DNA of 34,353 nt. Origin: Phycisphaerales bacterium. GTDB lineage: Bacteria; Planctomycetota; Phycisphaerae; Phycisphaerales; UBA1924. Shown piece after piece: positions 26,030-33,984 of this stretch. The position numbers and the translations under genes are program-made. Location: contig JADYXW010000016.1 in the NCBI GenBank assembly GCA_020853975.1, positions 1-34,353 of the forward strand, given 5' to 3'. Every line of letters begins with the position of its first letter. Position 1 is the first letter of the stretch. The notes beneath the pieces are model-generated. The model ran no database searches and had not been told where the DNA came from. It saw only the letters and a list, made by a program, of their open reading frames with translations.

Positions 26030-28108
26030 TCAGTCGTGCTCGACCTTGGGCTTGAAGGCAGCGACGACCGCGGCCTGCACGTTCGGGGGTGTGCGCTCGT
26101 CGTGGCTGTAGTCCATGGTGTAGGAGCCGGCGCCGCCCGTCATGCTCTTGAGCTCGTTGGAGTAGTTCTGGAGCTCGCCGAGCGGGGCCTGGGCCTTCAC
26201 GATGCAGACGTCGCCCGCGACGACCTCGCTGCTCTGCACGCGGCCTCTCTTCGTGGAGATGTGGCCCGCGAGGTCGCCCATGTACCGGGACGGCGCCGCG
26301 ATCTCGAGGTTGACGTAGGGCTCCATCAGCACGGGGCGGGCCTTCTGCATGGCGTCGATGAACGCACGCCGGCCGGCGGTGATGAAGGCGATCTCCTTGC
26401 TGTCCACGTCGTGGTACTTGCCGTCGTAGACGCGGACGCAGATCCCGGTGATGGGGTAGCCCGCGACGGCGCCCTCTGTGAGCACCTGGCGCACGCCCTT
26501 CTCGATGGCGGGGATGAACTGGCGCGGGATGCTGCCGCCCACGGTGTCGTCGACAAACTCGAACTCCGCGCCGTGGTCGGAGGGCAGGGGCTCGACGCGC
26601 AGGTAGACCTCGCCGAACTGCCCGGCGCCGCCGGTCTGCTTCTTGTGCCGGTGGTGGCCCTCGGCGCGGGCGGTCACGGTCTCCTTGTAGGCGACCTTGG
26701 GCGTGCTGGTGAGCAGCTCGATGCCCGCGGTCTTGAACTTCTCGATGATGATCCGAAGGTGCATCTCGCCCAGGCCCCGCATGACGGTCTGGCTGGTCGC
26801 CGCGATGCGCTCCACGTGGAAGCAGGGGTCCTCGGACATCAGCCGGTGCGAGAAGGCGGAGAACTTTGTCTCGTCGGCGTGGTTCTTGAGCTCGACGGCG
26901 AGCCCGAACATGGGCTTGGGCAGGGGCAGGGGGCTGAGCCTCACGGAGTCGAGGTCGTGGCTGTCGTGCAGGCAGGCGTTGAACTTCACGTCGTCGACCT
27001 TGGCGATGGCGACGAGGCTGCCCGGGCCGGCCTCGTGCACCTCGACGTGATCCTTGCCCTGCATCATGAACATGTGGCCCAGCTTCACGGGCTTCTTGTG
27101 ATCGTCGATCAGCACCTCGGCCTTGGAGCGGAGCGTGCCCTGCCACACACGCAGGATGCCGATCTTGCCCAGGAACGGATCGATCGTGACCTTGAAGGCG
27201 TGCGCGAGGAGCTTGCCCGCGGCGTCGGGCTGGGCGTGCCACTCGTGCTCGGGCTGCCCGTCGGCGTCGCGCTTCAGGAACTCCGGCGGGTTCACCTCGG
27301 CGGGGCTGGGGCACAGGCTGGCGAAGATGTGCAGCAGGTCCTCCGCTCCGGCGCCGGTCTTGGCGGACACGAAGCACACCGGGACCAGGTGCGCGGACTC
27401 CAGGGCCTTCTCGAACGCGGCGTGGAGCTTCTGCGGGTCGAACTTGCCGTCACCCACCTCCAGGTACTGCATGGTCAGGTCGTCGTCGACCTCGATGACC
27501 TGCTCCACGATCTTCTTGTGGGCCTCGCGCACGGAGGAGAAGTCGGTGTTGTCGCCCTCCTTGTCCGACCCGTCGTGCTCGAACACGTTGATGACCTTGG
27601 TCGCGCCGGCGGTGGGGAGGTTGATCGGCAGGCAGATCGCGCCGAACGACGCCCGCAGGTGCTCGGTCAGCTCTTCGAGCTGCTCCGGGCTCACCTCGTC
27701 GATCTTGTTTACGATGATCATGCGCGGGATCCGGCGCTCCTCCGCGACCGCCATCAGGCGGCGGGTGACGCTGTCGATGCCCTTCAATCCATCGACGACG
27801 ACCGCGACGGTCTCCGCCATCGGAAAGCACTGGATTGCATGCCCCAGGAAATCGGCCAGTCCGGGCGTGTCCGCCAGGTTGACCAGGTGCCCCTCGTAGT
27901 CAAAGTGCACGAGCGAGGGCTGCAAGGAGTGCTTGTGCGCCCTCTCTTCCGGGGAAAAGTCGCTGACCGTGTTGCCCTCGGTAATCGTCCCCATTCGCTT
28001 GATGGTGCCCGTCGCGAAGAGCAGTCGCTCGGTCAGCGTCGTCTTCCCCGAACCACCCCCGCCACAGAGCACGATGTTGCGGATATCAGAAGCGGGCCGG
28101 GTGGGCAT
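26030..28108 (-). CDS. Elongation factor G-like GTPase (EF-G2-type paralogue)
   Basis: A 692-residue translational GTPase with EF-G domain order G-II-III-IV-V. The P-loop is CGGGGSGKTTL (15-25), switch II DTPGLADF (80-87), G4 NKID, domain III GLGEMHLRIIIEKF and the domain IV/V block GYPITGICVRVYDGKYHDVDS. The EF-G His that activates water in switch II (DTPGHVDF) is Leu84 here. The same position is altered in the EF-G-like group exemplified by actinobacterial FusA2, so this is a paralogue rather than the housekeeping fusA; no rpsL-rpsG-tufA neighbours support that. Function is unknown, possibly ribosome rescue or regulation. AAGGAG precedes the ATG. Confidence 0.9.
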   Translation of the reverse strand: MPTRPASDIRNIVLCGGGGSGKTTLTERLLFATGTIKRMGTITEGNTVSDFSPEERAHKHSLQPSLVHFDYEGHLVNLADTPGLADFLGHAIQCFPMAETVAVVVDGLKGIDSVTRRLMAVAEERRIPRMIIVNKIDEVSPEQLEELTEHLRASFGAICLPINLPTAGATKVINVFEHDGSDKEGDNTDFSSVREAHKKIVEQVIEVDDDLTMQYLEVGDGKFDPQKLHAAFEKALESAHLVPVCFVSAKTGAGAEDLLHIFASLCPSPAEVNPPEFLKRDADGQPEHEWHAQPDAAGKLLAHAFKVTIDPFLGKIGILRVWQGTLRSKAEVLIDDHKKPVKLGHMFMMQGKDHVEVHEAGPGSLVAIAKVDDVKFNACLHDSHDLDSVRLSPLPLPKPMFGLAVELKNHADETKFSAFSHRLMSEDPCFHVERIAATSQTVMRGLGEMHLRIIIEKFKTAGIELLTSTPKVAYKETVTARAEGHHRHKKQTGGAGQFGEVYLRVEPLPSDHGAEFEFVDDTVGGSIPRQFIPAIEKGVRQVLTEGAVAGYPITGICVRVYDGKYHDVDSKEIAFITAGRRAFIDAMQKARPVLMEPYVNLEIAAPSRYMGDLAGHISTKRGRVQSSEVVAGDVCIVKAQAPLGELQNYSNELKSMTGGAGSYTMDYSHDERTPPNVQAAVVAAFKPKVEHD

Positions 28109-28155
28109 GGGAAGCTCCTTCGCGCTGGGCGCGGGATCGGGTTGTGATGGCCGGC

Positions 28156-28180
28156 ACCATCTGCCGGACCGGCGGATGGT
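28156..28180 (-). promoter_or_regulatory. 12-bp inverted repeat in the EF-G-like gene leader
   Basis: Plus strand: ACCATCTGCCGG and CCGGCGGATGGT flank a single A, pairing in 11 of 12 positions. It lies 48-72 nt upstream of the EF-G-like ATG, just downstream of a minus-strand TACACT -10-like box (28186-28181), so it falls at or near the start of the transcript. It could be a repressor operator or a 5' hairpin. Confidence 0.45.
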
Positions 28181-28246
28181 AGTGTAAGAAAACCGGCCCC
28201 GGAGTGGAGTGGTTTCCGGGGTTCGTTCGCACCCCGGCCCCGACCC

Positions 28247-28252
28247 TAGACT
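28247..28252 (+). promoter_or_regulatory. -10 element TAGACT, leaderless-type, for FAD/Fe-S oxidoreductase
   Basis: TAGACT ends 8 nt before the ATG at 28261. There is no Shine-Dalgarno sequence and no clear -35. Confidence 0.42.
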
Positions 28253-28260
28253 CGCCCTCC

Positions 28261-31200
28261 ATGGCCAACGATGCCTCGCCCGAACTCCGGGACAGCCTCA
28301 GCCGACGCACGCTCCGGGACCTGGTCAACCAGGTCGCGGGCGAGGTGAGGCTCGATGCGCACGACCGGATGCTGTACGCGACGGACGCCTCGCTCTATCA
28401 GGTGGAGCCGCTGGGCGTCGTCATCCCCGTGGACACCGACGACGCGGCGCGTGCTTTGCGGGTCTGCGCCGCCCATCGCGTTCCCGTGCTGCCGCGCGGG
28501 GGCGGGACGAGCCTCGCCGGTCAGTGCACCAACAGGGCGATGGTGATCGATCTTTCCGTCAACTGCGCCAGGCTGCTGGGCGTGGACGCGGGGGCGCGGA
28601 CGTGCACGGTGGAGCCCGGCATCACGGTCGACGACCTGAACGACGCGCTTGGCCGGTTGGGGGGTGAGGCGGCGGGGCTCTTCTTCGCGCCAGACCCCGC
28701 GACCAGCCGCCACGCCAACATCGGGGGCTGCATCGGCAACAACGCGGCGGGGGCTCGGTCCATTCTGTACGGCCGCACGAGCGAGAATGTCGTGGCCATC
28801 GACGCCGCGCTGGCGGATGGAGAACGCGTCACGTTCTGCGAGGGCGCCTCCGACCACAGTCCTCGGCTTGCGGCGCTCACGCGCGCGGTCTGCGAGATTG
28901 TCGCGGCCCATGCACCCGCGATCCGCGGGCGGTTTCCAAAGACCGTGCGCCGCAACGCCGGCTATGGCCTGGACATGATGCTCGCTCAAATGGAGCGCGC
29001 GGGGTGGCACGAGGGGGCGCCGCTCACGCCGGCCGCTCTCCGGGGCGTCAACCTGGCGCACCTGCTCTGCGGCAGCGAGGGCACGCTGGCGCTCACGCTC
29101 GGCGCCACGCTCCGCCTTCACCCGCGCCCCGGGGCCAAGGGCCTCGCGGTGCTGGGATTTGACAGCGTGGACGCCGCGATCGAATCGGTGCTGCCCATCC
29201 TCACGACGAAGCCCTCCGCCGTGGAGCTTCTTGACGACACCGTGATCGAGCTCGCCCGCGCGAACACGCAGTGCAGGGGCTATGTGGACCTGATGCCCAG
29301 GCCGGAGGAAGGGCGGCTGTCGGCGGTGCTCTACGTCGAGTACTTCGGGGCCTCGTCCGCGGAGATCGCGGAGCGCTTCGCGGCGCTCTCTCGGGCGGTG
29401 CCGGGTGTGGCGCGGGCCGACCACACCGACGCAACCTCAATGGCCGCCGCGTGGATGCTCCGGAAGTCGGGCGAACCCCTGCTGCACGGCATCCCCGGCG
29501 CCCGAAAGCCCATCACCTTCATCGAGGACAACGCAATCCCCGTCGAGCGGCTGAGCGAGTTCGTGCGAGAACTGCGGACGATCGTCGCGAGCCACGGCAC
29601 GCGGGCCGCGTACTACGCGCACGCGTCGGTGGGGGTGTTGCACGTCCGCCCGCTGCTGGACGTGCACGACGACGCGGACCTGGGGCGCATGCGGGCCATC
29701 GCGGTCGAGGCCGCGGACCTGGCCAGGCGCCTTGGGGGTGTGATGTCGGGCGAGCACGGAGACGGGCGCGTGCGCACGCCCCTGCTCGAGCGGCACTTCG
29801 GGCCGGACCTCATGCACGCATTCGCCGACGTGAAGCGGGCCTTTGACCCGGCGAACCTGCTCAATCCCGGTAACATCGTGCAGATCGGCGACGGCCCGAT
29901 GCGCACGCTGCCCACGATGACCGACGCGATGCGCGTGAAGCCCCTGGGGCGCCCGGTCCCGGTGCCGACGGGCACAGAGACCTACTTTGACTACGCCGAG
30001 CAGCACGGGCTGGACGGGGCGGTGGAGATGTGCAACGGCGCGGGCGTCTGCCGAAAGAAGCAGGGGGGAACGATGTGCCCCTCCTACCAGGCCACGCTGG
30101 ACGAGCGGCACAGCACGCGCGGGCGGGGCAACGCGCTCCGCCTGGCGATCACCGGGCAACTGGCGGAGATGTCCGCGCCCGGAGAGCGACGCTCCAGGTG
30201 GGACGACCCGGGCACCATCCAGACGCTGGACCTGTGCCTCTCGTGCAAGGCCTGCAAGACCGAATGCCCGAGCAACGTGGACATCTCGAGGCTGAAGGCG
30301 GAGTACACGGCGCAGCGGTATGCCGAGAGCGGCGCGCCCCTGCGTGCCCGCATCTTTGGCGCGGTGCGTGCGCTGAACCGGCTCGGGTCGCTCCTGCCCG
30401 GCCTCTCCAACGCACTCTCGGCCCGGGGCCCGGTACGCGCCCTCGCCGGCGCGGTGCTGGGCCTGCACCCGGGCAGGTCGCTCCCGAAGTTCGCGCGGGC
30501 GCTCAACCTGGACTGGGCGCCCGCGCCCGCCAAGGACCGGCGCGTTGTTTTCTTCGGCGACTGCTTCAGCATGTTCAACGAGCCGGGCGTGGGTCTTGCC
30601 GCAAAGCGCGTCATGGAGGCCTGCGGCTACGAGGTGGTGCTCGCCCAGGCCGGGTGCTGCGGACGTGCCAAGATCAGCACCGGCCTTCTTCCGCAGGCCA
30701 TCGCGGAGATCGACGCGACCATCTCCGCGCTCGCGCCCTACCTCGAAGACCCCCGGGTCGAGGCCATCCTGGTCGCCGAACCATCGTGCCTGAGCGCCAT
30801 CAAGGACGACTGGCGGGCTCTGAAGCTGAGCGCCGAGCCGGCGCTGCGGGAGCGCCTCGCCAGGCTCGCGTACCTGCCCGAGGACTTCCTCGAGAGGGCG
30901 TGGGACCGCCACCCGGCGAAGCCCAGGTTTGCCCCGAGCGGCGACCCGGTGCTGCTGCACGGCCACTGCCATCAGAAGGCGCTGTGGGGCATCCAGACCT
31001 CCGCCGCCCCGCTCCGGCGCGTCTTCGGCGAGCGGCTGAAGGTGCTGGACACGGGCTGCTGCGGCATGGCCGGCTCGTTCGGGTTCACCCGAGAGCGGTT
31101 CGACCTCTCGATGCGGATCGGTGAGCTCTCGCTGCTGCCCGCGGTGCGGGGCGCGGGCCCTTGCAAGGTGGCGGCCCCGGGCACCTCGTGCCGGCACCAG

Positions 31201-31272
31201 GTGCACGATGGGGCGCACGTGCATGCGCAGCATCCGATCGAGCTGATCGCGGATGCCCTCGCCCTACCCTGA
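28261..31272 (+). CDS. FAD-linked oxidase / Fe-S oxidoreductase fusion (D-lactate or D-2-hydroxyacid dehydrogenase, YdiJ-like)
   Basis: A 1003-residue multidomain enzyme. The N-terminal FAD-binding domain has LPRGGGTSLAGQCT and CIGNNAAGARSILYGRT; the FAD-oxidase C-terminal domain has the conserved MSGEHGDGRVR and the FDPANLLNPGNIV closing motif. Near residue 590 begin the cysteines CNGAGVCRKKQGGTMC and, near 660, CLSCKACKTECPSN, two [4Fe-4S] cluster sets. The C-terminal CCG (GlpC-like) part has GCCGRAK, GHCHQKALWG and DTGCCGMAGSFGF, likely binding a further cluster or quinone-linked site. The arrangement matches YdiJ-type D-2-hydroxyglutarate/D-lactate dehydrogenases feeding electrons to the quinone pool. 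The substrate is inferred. In-frame residues before ATG 28261 are promoter-bearing and rejected. Confidence 0.92.
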   Translation: MANDASPELRDSLSRRTLRDLVNQVAGEVRLDAHDRMLYATDASLYQVEPLGVVIPVDTDDAARALRVCAAHRVPVLPRGGGTSLAGQCTNRAMVIDLSVNCARLLGVDAGARTCTVEPGITVDDLNDALGRLGGEAAGLFFAPDPATSRHANIGGCIGNNAAGARSILYGRTSENVVAIDAALADGERVTFCEGASDHSPRLAALTRAVCEIVAAHAPAIRGRFPKTVRRNAGYGLDMMLAQMERAGWHEGAPLTPAALRGVNLAHLLCGSEGTLALTLGATLRLHPRPGAKGLAVLGFDSVDAAIESVLPILTTKPSAVELLDDTVIELARANTQCRGYVDLMPRPEEGRLSAVLYVEYFGASSAEIAERFAALSRAVPGVARADHTDATSMAAAWMLRKSGEPLLHGIPGARKPITFIEDNAIPVERLSEFVRELRTIVASHGTRAAYYAHASVGVLHVRPLLDVHDDADLGRMRAIAVEAADLARRLGGVMSGEHGDGRVRTPLLERHFGPDLMHAFADVKRAFDPANLLNPGNIVQIGDGPMRTLPTMTDAMRVKPLGRPVPVPTGTETYFDYAEQHGLDGAVEMCNGAGVCRKKQGGTMCPSYQATLDERHSTRGRGNALRLAITGQLAEMSAPGERRSRWDDPGTIQTLDLCLSCKACKTECPSNVDISRLKAEYTAQRYAESGAPLRARIFGAVRALNRLGSLLPGLSNALSARGPVRALAGAVLGLHPGRSLPKFARALNLDWAPAPAKDRRVVFFGDCFSMFNEPGVGLAAKRVMEACGYEVVLAQAGCCGRAKISTGLLPQAIAEIDATISALAPYLEDPRVEAILVAEPSCLSAIKDDWRALKLSAEPALRERLARLAYLPEDFLERAWDRHPAKPRFAPSGDPVLLHGHCHQKALWGIQTSAAPLRRVFGERLKVLDTGCCGMAGSFGFTRERFDLSMRIGELSLLPAVRGAGPCKVAAPGTSCRHQVHDGAHVHAQHPIELIADALALP

Positions 31273-31275
31273 GCC

Positions 31276-31755
31276 ATGGCCAGCATCACGATCCGGCCCG
31301 CCTCGCCCTCGGACATCGCCACCATCCTGGGGCTCATCCGCGAGCTCGCGGAGTATGAGCGAGCGCCGCAGGAGGTCGTCGCGACGCCCGAGTCGCTGCA
31401 CCACCACCTCTTCGGGCCCAGGCCCGCGTGCGAGGCGATCATCGGCGAGATCGACGGCGTGGCGCGGGGCTTCGCGCTCTACTTTCACAACTTCTCGACG
31501 TGGAAGGGCAGGCCCGGGCTCTACCTCGAGGATTTGTACGTGCAGCCGGCCAGCCGCGGCGCGGGGCTGGGAAAGGCGCTTTTCCGACGCGTGGCGTCGG
31601 TCGCGGCCCAGCGGGGCTGCCCGCGCATGGAGTGGGCGGTGCTTGATTGGAACAAGCCGGCGATCGATTTTTACCGCGCCATGGGCGCCGTGGCGATGGA
31701 CGAGTGGACGGTGTATCGCCTGACGGGCGATGCGCTTGCCCGCGCGGGCGGCTGA
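31276..31755 (+). CDS. GNAT acetyltransferase, SSAT (diamine N-acetyltransferase)-like
   Basis: A 159-residue single-domain GNAT. Features are ITIRPASPSDIATILGLIRELAEYE at the start, FALYFHNFSTWKGRPGLYLEDLYV, the acetyl-CoA pyrophosphate loop RGAGLGKALF and the substrate-side MEWAVLDWNKPAIDFYRAMGA. The YFHNFSTW-GxPGLYLEDLYV and VLDWN-AIDFY blocks are close to spermidine/spermine N1-acetyltransferase and thialysine acetyltransferase. The natural acceptor could be a polyamine or a lysine analogue. It begins 3 nt after the FAD/Fe-S gene stop, so it is in that operon. Confidence 0.9.
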   Translation: MASITIRPASPSDIATILGLIRELAEYERAPQEVVATPESLHHHLFGPRPACEAIIGEIDGVARGFALYFHNFSTWKGRPGLYLEDLYVQPASRGAGLGKALFRRVASVAAQRGCPRMEWAVLDWNKPAIDFYRAMGAVAMDEWTVYRLTGDALARAGG

Positions 31756-31759
31756 GCAC

Positions 31760-32014
31760 CTACTCCGGGCGGCACACCCCGCCCGGCTCGCCCGCCAGGG
31801 GCGTGGCCTCGCCCGTCGCCGGGTCGTAGTGATACACCTGCCCGGGCTGCTCGGCAGCACACTTCTTGTGCGACCCGTCGCAGAACGGGTGCTTTGCCGA
31901 GATGCCGCAGGCGCAGAGCGACAGCACCTTGGGACGGCCCTGGTCGTCCCTGGGCCAGGAGGCCGGGTCGACCTTGATCGGGGCGCACGCTTCGTGCTTC
32001 ACGACTCTTGCCAT
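31760..32014 (-). CDS. CDGSH iron-sulfur domain protein
   Basis: An 84-residue protein with one complete [2Fe-2S] CDGSH motif: Cys34, Cys36, Cys45 and His49 in LCACGISAKHPFCDGSH, fitting CxCx2[ST]x3PxCDGSH. The 3Cys-1His ligation gives a labile redox- and pH-sensitive cluster. It has no membrane helix, so it is cytosolic. GAGGAG lies close upstream of the ATG. It starts 8 nt after the MoxR stop, so the two are co-transcribed. An in-frame open stretch upstream lies within moxR and is not used. Confidence 0.94.
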   Translation of the reverse strand: MARVVKHEACAPIKVDPASWPRDDQGRPKVLSLCACGISAKHPFCDGSHKKCAAEQPGQVYHYDPATGEATPLAGEPGGVCRPE

Positions 32015-32022
32015 GGCTCTCC

Positions 32023-32937
32023 TCACGCGGGGCTGGGGATGCTGCGGAGGATGTCCTCGAGCACCGCGCCCGTGTCCGTCGACGCGGCCCGCGCCACCAT
32101 GCGGTGCGCGCACACGGGCAGCACGTTGCTCACGATGTCGTCGGGCGTCACGTAGTCCCGCCCGGCGACGAGGGCCGTGGCCCGGGAGGCCTGCGCCAGC
32201 GCGAGCGAGCCGCGGGGCGAGAGGCCATGGAGCAGTCTCGCGTCGCTCCGCGTGCGTGCCGCGAGCATGATGATGTACGCGAGCAGGGGGCGGGCAATGG
32301 ACACCGCGTCCGCACGCTCCTGCAGCGCGAGCAGATCCTGACGGGAGAGCACGGGGGCGAGCGAGTGCAAGGGCGAGTTGGCGGGGCGCTCTTCGAGCAC
32401 CCGGGCCTCCTGCTCGGGCGTCGGATACCCGAGCCGCACGCGCATCAGAAACCTGTCGAGCTGGTTCTCCGGCAGTTGGTACGTCCCCTCGAACTCGAAG
32501 GGATTCTGCGTCGCGATGACCATGAAGGGCGGGTCGAGCGGGATCGAACGCCCATCCACAGAGACCGTGGCCTCGCTCATCGCCTCCAGCAGCGCCGCCT
32601 GCGTGCGGGGGGGCGTGCGGTTCACCTCGTCCGCCAGCACCACGTTGGCGAAGATCGGCCCGCGCTTGAACGTGAACGTTCCCGTCGACCGGTCGTAGAT
32701 CTCAACGCCCAGCACGTCGCTGGGCATCAGGTCCGGCGTGAGCTGGATGCGCGAGAACGTGCAGTCCAGGCTGCGGGCCAGCGCCGTCGCCAGCACGGTC
32801 TTGCCCACGCCGGGCACGTCCTCGATGAGCAGGTGCCCGCGCGCCAGCAGGCAGCACACCACCCGATCCGCCGCCTCCGTGCTCCCGAAGAACACGCGGC
32901 CGATGTTCTCCTTCAACCTGCGGACCGCTTCCACCAT
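32023..32937 (-). CDS. MoxR-family AAA+ ATPase
   Basis: A 304-residue AAA+ chaperone-like ATPase. Walker A is EDVPGVGKT (39-47), Walker B VVLADEVNRTPPRTQAALLEAM, sensor 1 MVIATQNP, the MoxR-typical FEFEGTYQLPENQLDRFLMR, and sensor 2 region LSPRGSLAL. MoxR proteins usually work with DUF58/vWA partners in assembling or activating complexes; none is next to it here, and the downstream operon member is a CDGSH protein. The chosen ATG has GGAG upstream and a TATAGT -10 box; a frame extending to 33456 overlaps the divergent gene and is rejected. Confidence 0.94.
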   Translation of the reverse strand: MVEAVRRLKENIGRVFFGSTEAADRVVCCLLARGHLLIEDVPGVGKTVLATALARSLDCTFSRIQLTPDLMPSDVLGVEIYDRSTGTFTFKRGPIFANVVLADEVNRTPPRTQAALLEAMSEATVSVDGRSIPLDPPFMVIATQNPFEFEGTYQLPENQLDRFLMRVRLGYPTPEQEARVLEERPANSPLHSLAPVLSRQDLLALQERADAVSIARPLLAYIIMLAARTRSDARLLHGLSPRGSLALAQASRATALVAGRDYVTPDDIVSNVLPVCAHRMVARAASTDTGAVLEDILRSIPSPA

Positions 32938-32970
32938 CCGAAGTCTCCAACTCCGCCCCCGCGGGCGGTC

Positions 32971-32976
32971 ACTATA
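32971..32976 (-). promoter_or_regulatory. -10 box TATAGT for the moxR-CDGSH operon
   Basis: Minus-strand TATAGT matches five of six consensus bases and lies 33 nt before the moxR ATG, leaving room for a short leader that holds the GGAG ribosome-binding site. This contrasts with the leaderless spacing of other genes in the window. Confidence 0.5.
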
Positions 32977-33025
32977 GCGATCCGGCCCCGATTCCCTCTC
33001 CCCGGCGGACCCGCCCCTCGCGGTG

Positions 33026-33031
33026 TAGGCT
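33026..33031 (+). promoter_or_regulatory. -10-like TAGGCT, leaderless-type, for zinc-ribbon membrane protein
   Basis: TAGGCT ends 8 nt before the GTG start at 33040. No Shine-Dalgarno sequence is seen. It is divergent from the moxR promoter. Confidence 0.38.
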
Positions 33032-33039
33032 TTGCCCCA

Positions 33040-33984
33040 GTGCCCGTGACGCCGGAAACCCCAACGCCGAAAGGCGCCAGCACCATCCTCGCACGCGAGC
33101 TGGGCGGCGATCTCCCCTGCGCCCGCTGCAAGTACAACCTGCGGGGTCTTTCCATCCGTGCCGTCTGCCCGGAGTGCGGTACGCCCGTGGGCGCCACACT
33201 TCTCGCGATGGTCGACCCGAAGGCCGCCGAGCTCCAGAGGCTCCGTTCTCCCCGCCTGACGGGCTACGGGCTCATCGTGTGGAGCGTCGCAGCGCTGCTG
33301 GCGGCGGTTCTTGTCTGGGGTGTCCGTGTGCTCGGGCCGCTCGTCAGCGCCGCTCCGCGTCTCGCGGGCGAACTGCCTCCCTTCAGCCCCGGCATCGCGG
33401 TCGTCGTCCTCGCGGGTCTCTCGGGCTTGGGTGCCGTGGCGTTCATCTATCCGCACGCCATGCGTTCCGCCTCGGGCGCGGTGCTCGCGGCGCTCGGCGT
33501 GCTCGCGTATGTCCCGCTCCTATGGATGCTGTGGCTCGTGCACGTGGACTACGACGCCGCGTGGAGCAGGCCCTACGGCGAGGGCAGCCTGTGGCGGCAC
33601 CGGGCCGCGGCGGTCCTTGGCACGCACCTCGCGATGGTCTTCATCACGCTCTGCCTGCGCCCGCACGCGCGCCTGCTCTGGCTCCGCAGCCTTCTCATGC
33701 GCACGGGGCGGGTCGATCGCCAGACCTTGCTCGCGGTCGCGGGGGCTCTGGCCATCGCCATCGCTGGAGACCTGCTCCGCGTCTTTTCCGTGCTCGCGGG
33801 CCAGGGCGTCGCCGGCCTGCTCGACCAGATCGGCCAGCTCCTGGTGCTCGTCGGCTCGCTCCTGCTCTCGCTGGGGCTCATCGGGCTGGTGTACGACACG
33901 GTGCGGCTGTTCCCGGTGCTCGTAGAACCCCCGATCTCCATGCAGAGGCTCCTTCAGAACAACGATCCGGAGCCCCGCCCGTGA
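33040..33984 (+). CDS. Zinc-ribbon multi-pass membrane protein
   Basis: A 314-residue protein of unknown role. The zinc ribbon near the N-terminus has Cys27, Cys30, Cys43 and Cys46 (CARCKYNLRGL..CPECG), a form frequent in planctomycete membrane proteins. Six hydrophobic segments follow (about 75-100, 115-140, 147-170, 188-206, 228-250 and 255-285), so the C-terminal part is an integral inner-membrane domain with the ribbon probably in the cytosol. The GTG start is chosen because the ribbon begins soon after it and a TAGGCT box lies 8 nt upstream; the same open frame runs on upstream but only across moxR antisense. It overlaps the next gene by 4 nt. Confidence 0.78.
   Translation: MPVTPETPTPKGASTILARELGGDLPCARCKYNLRGLSIRAVCPECGTPVGATLLAMVDPKAAELQRLRSPRLTGYGLIVWSVAALLAAVLVWGVRVLGPLVSAAPRLAGELPPFSPGIAVVVLAGLSGLGAVAFIYPHAMRSASGAVLAALGVLAYVPLLWMLWLVHVDYDAAWSRPYGEGSLWRHRAAAVLGTHLAMVFITLCLRPHARLLWLRSLLMRTGRVDRQTLLAVAGALAIAIAGDLLRVFSVLAGQGVAGLLDQIGQLLVLVGSLLLSLGLIGLVYDTVRLFPVLVEPPISMQRLLQNNDPEPRP

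Noticed and set aside
31265..31270. TACCCT 5 nt before the GNAT start as a leaderless promoter
   Set aside because: The gap is shorter than in the other genes and the hexamer overlaps the stop codon of the preceding gene, so co-transcription is more likely.
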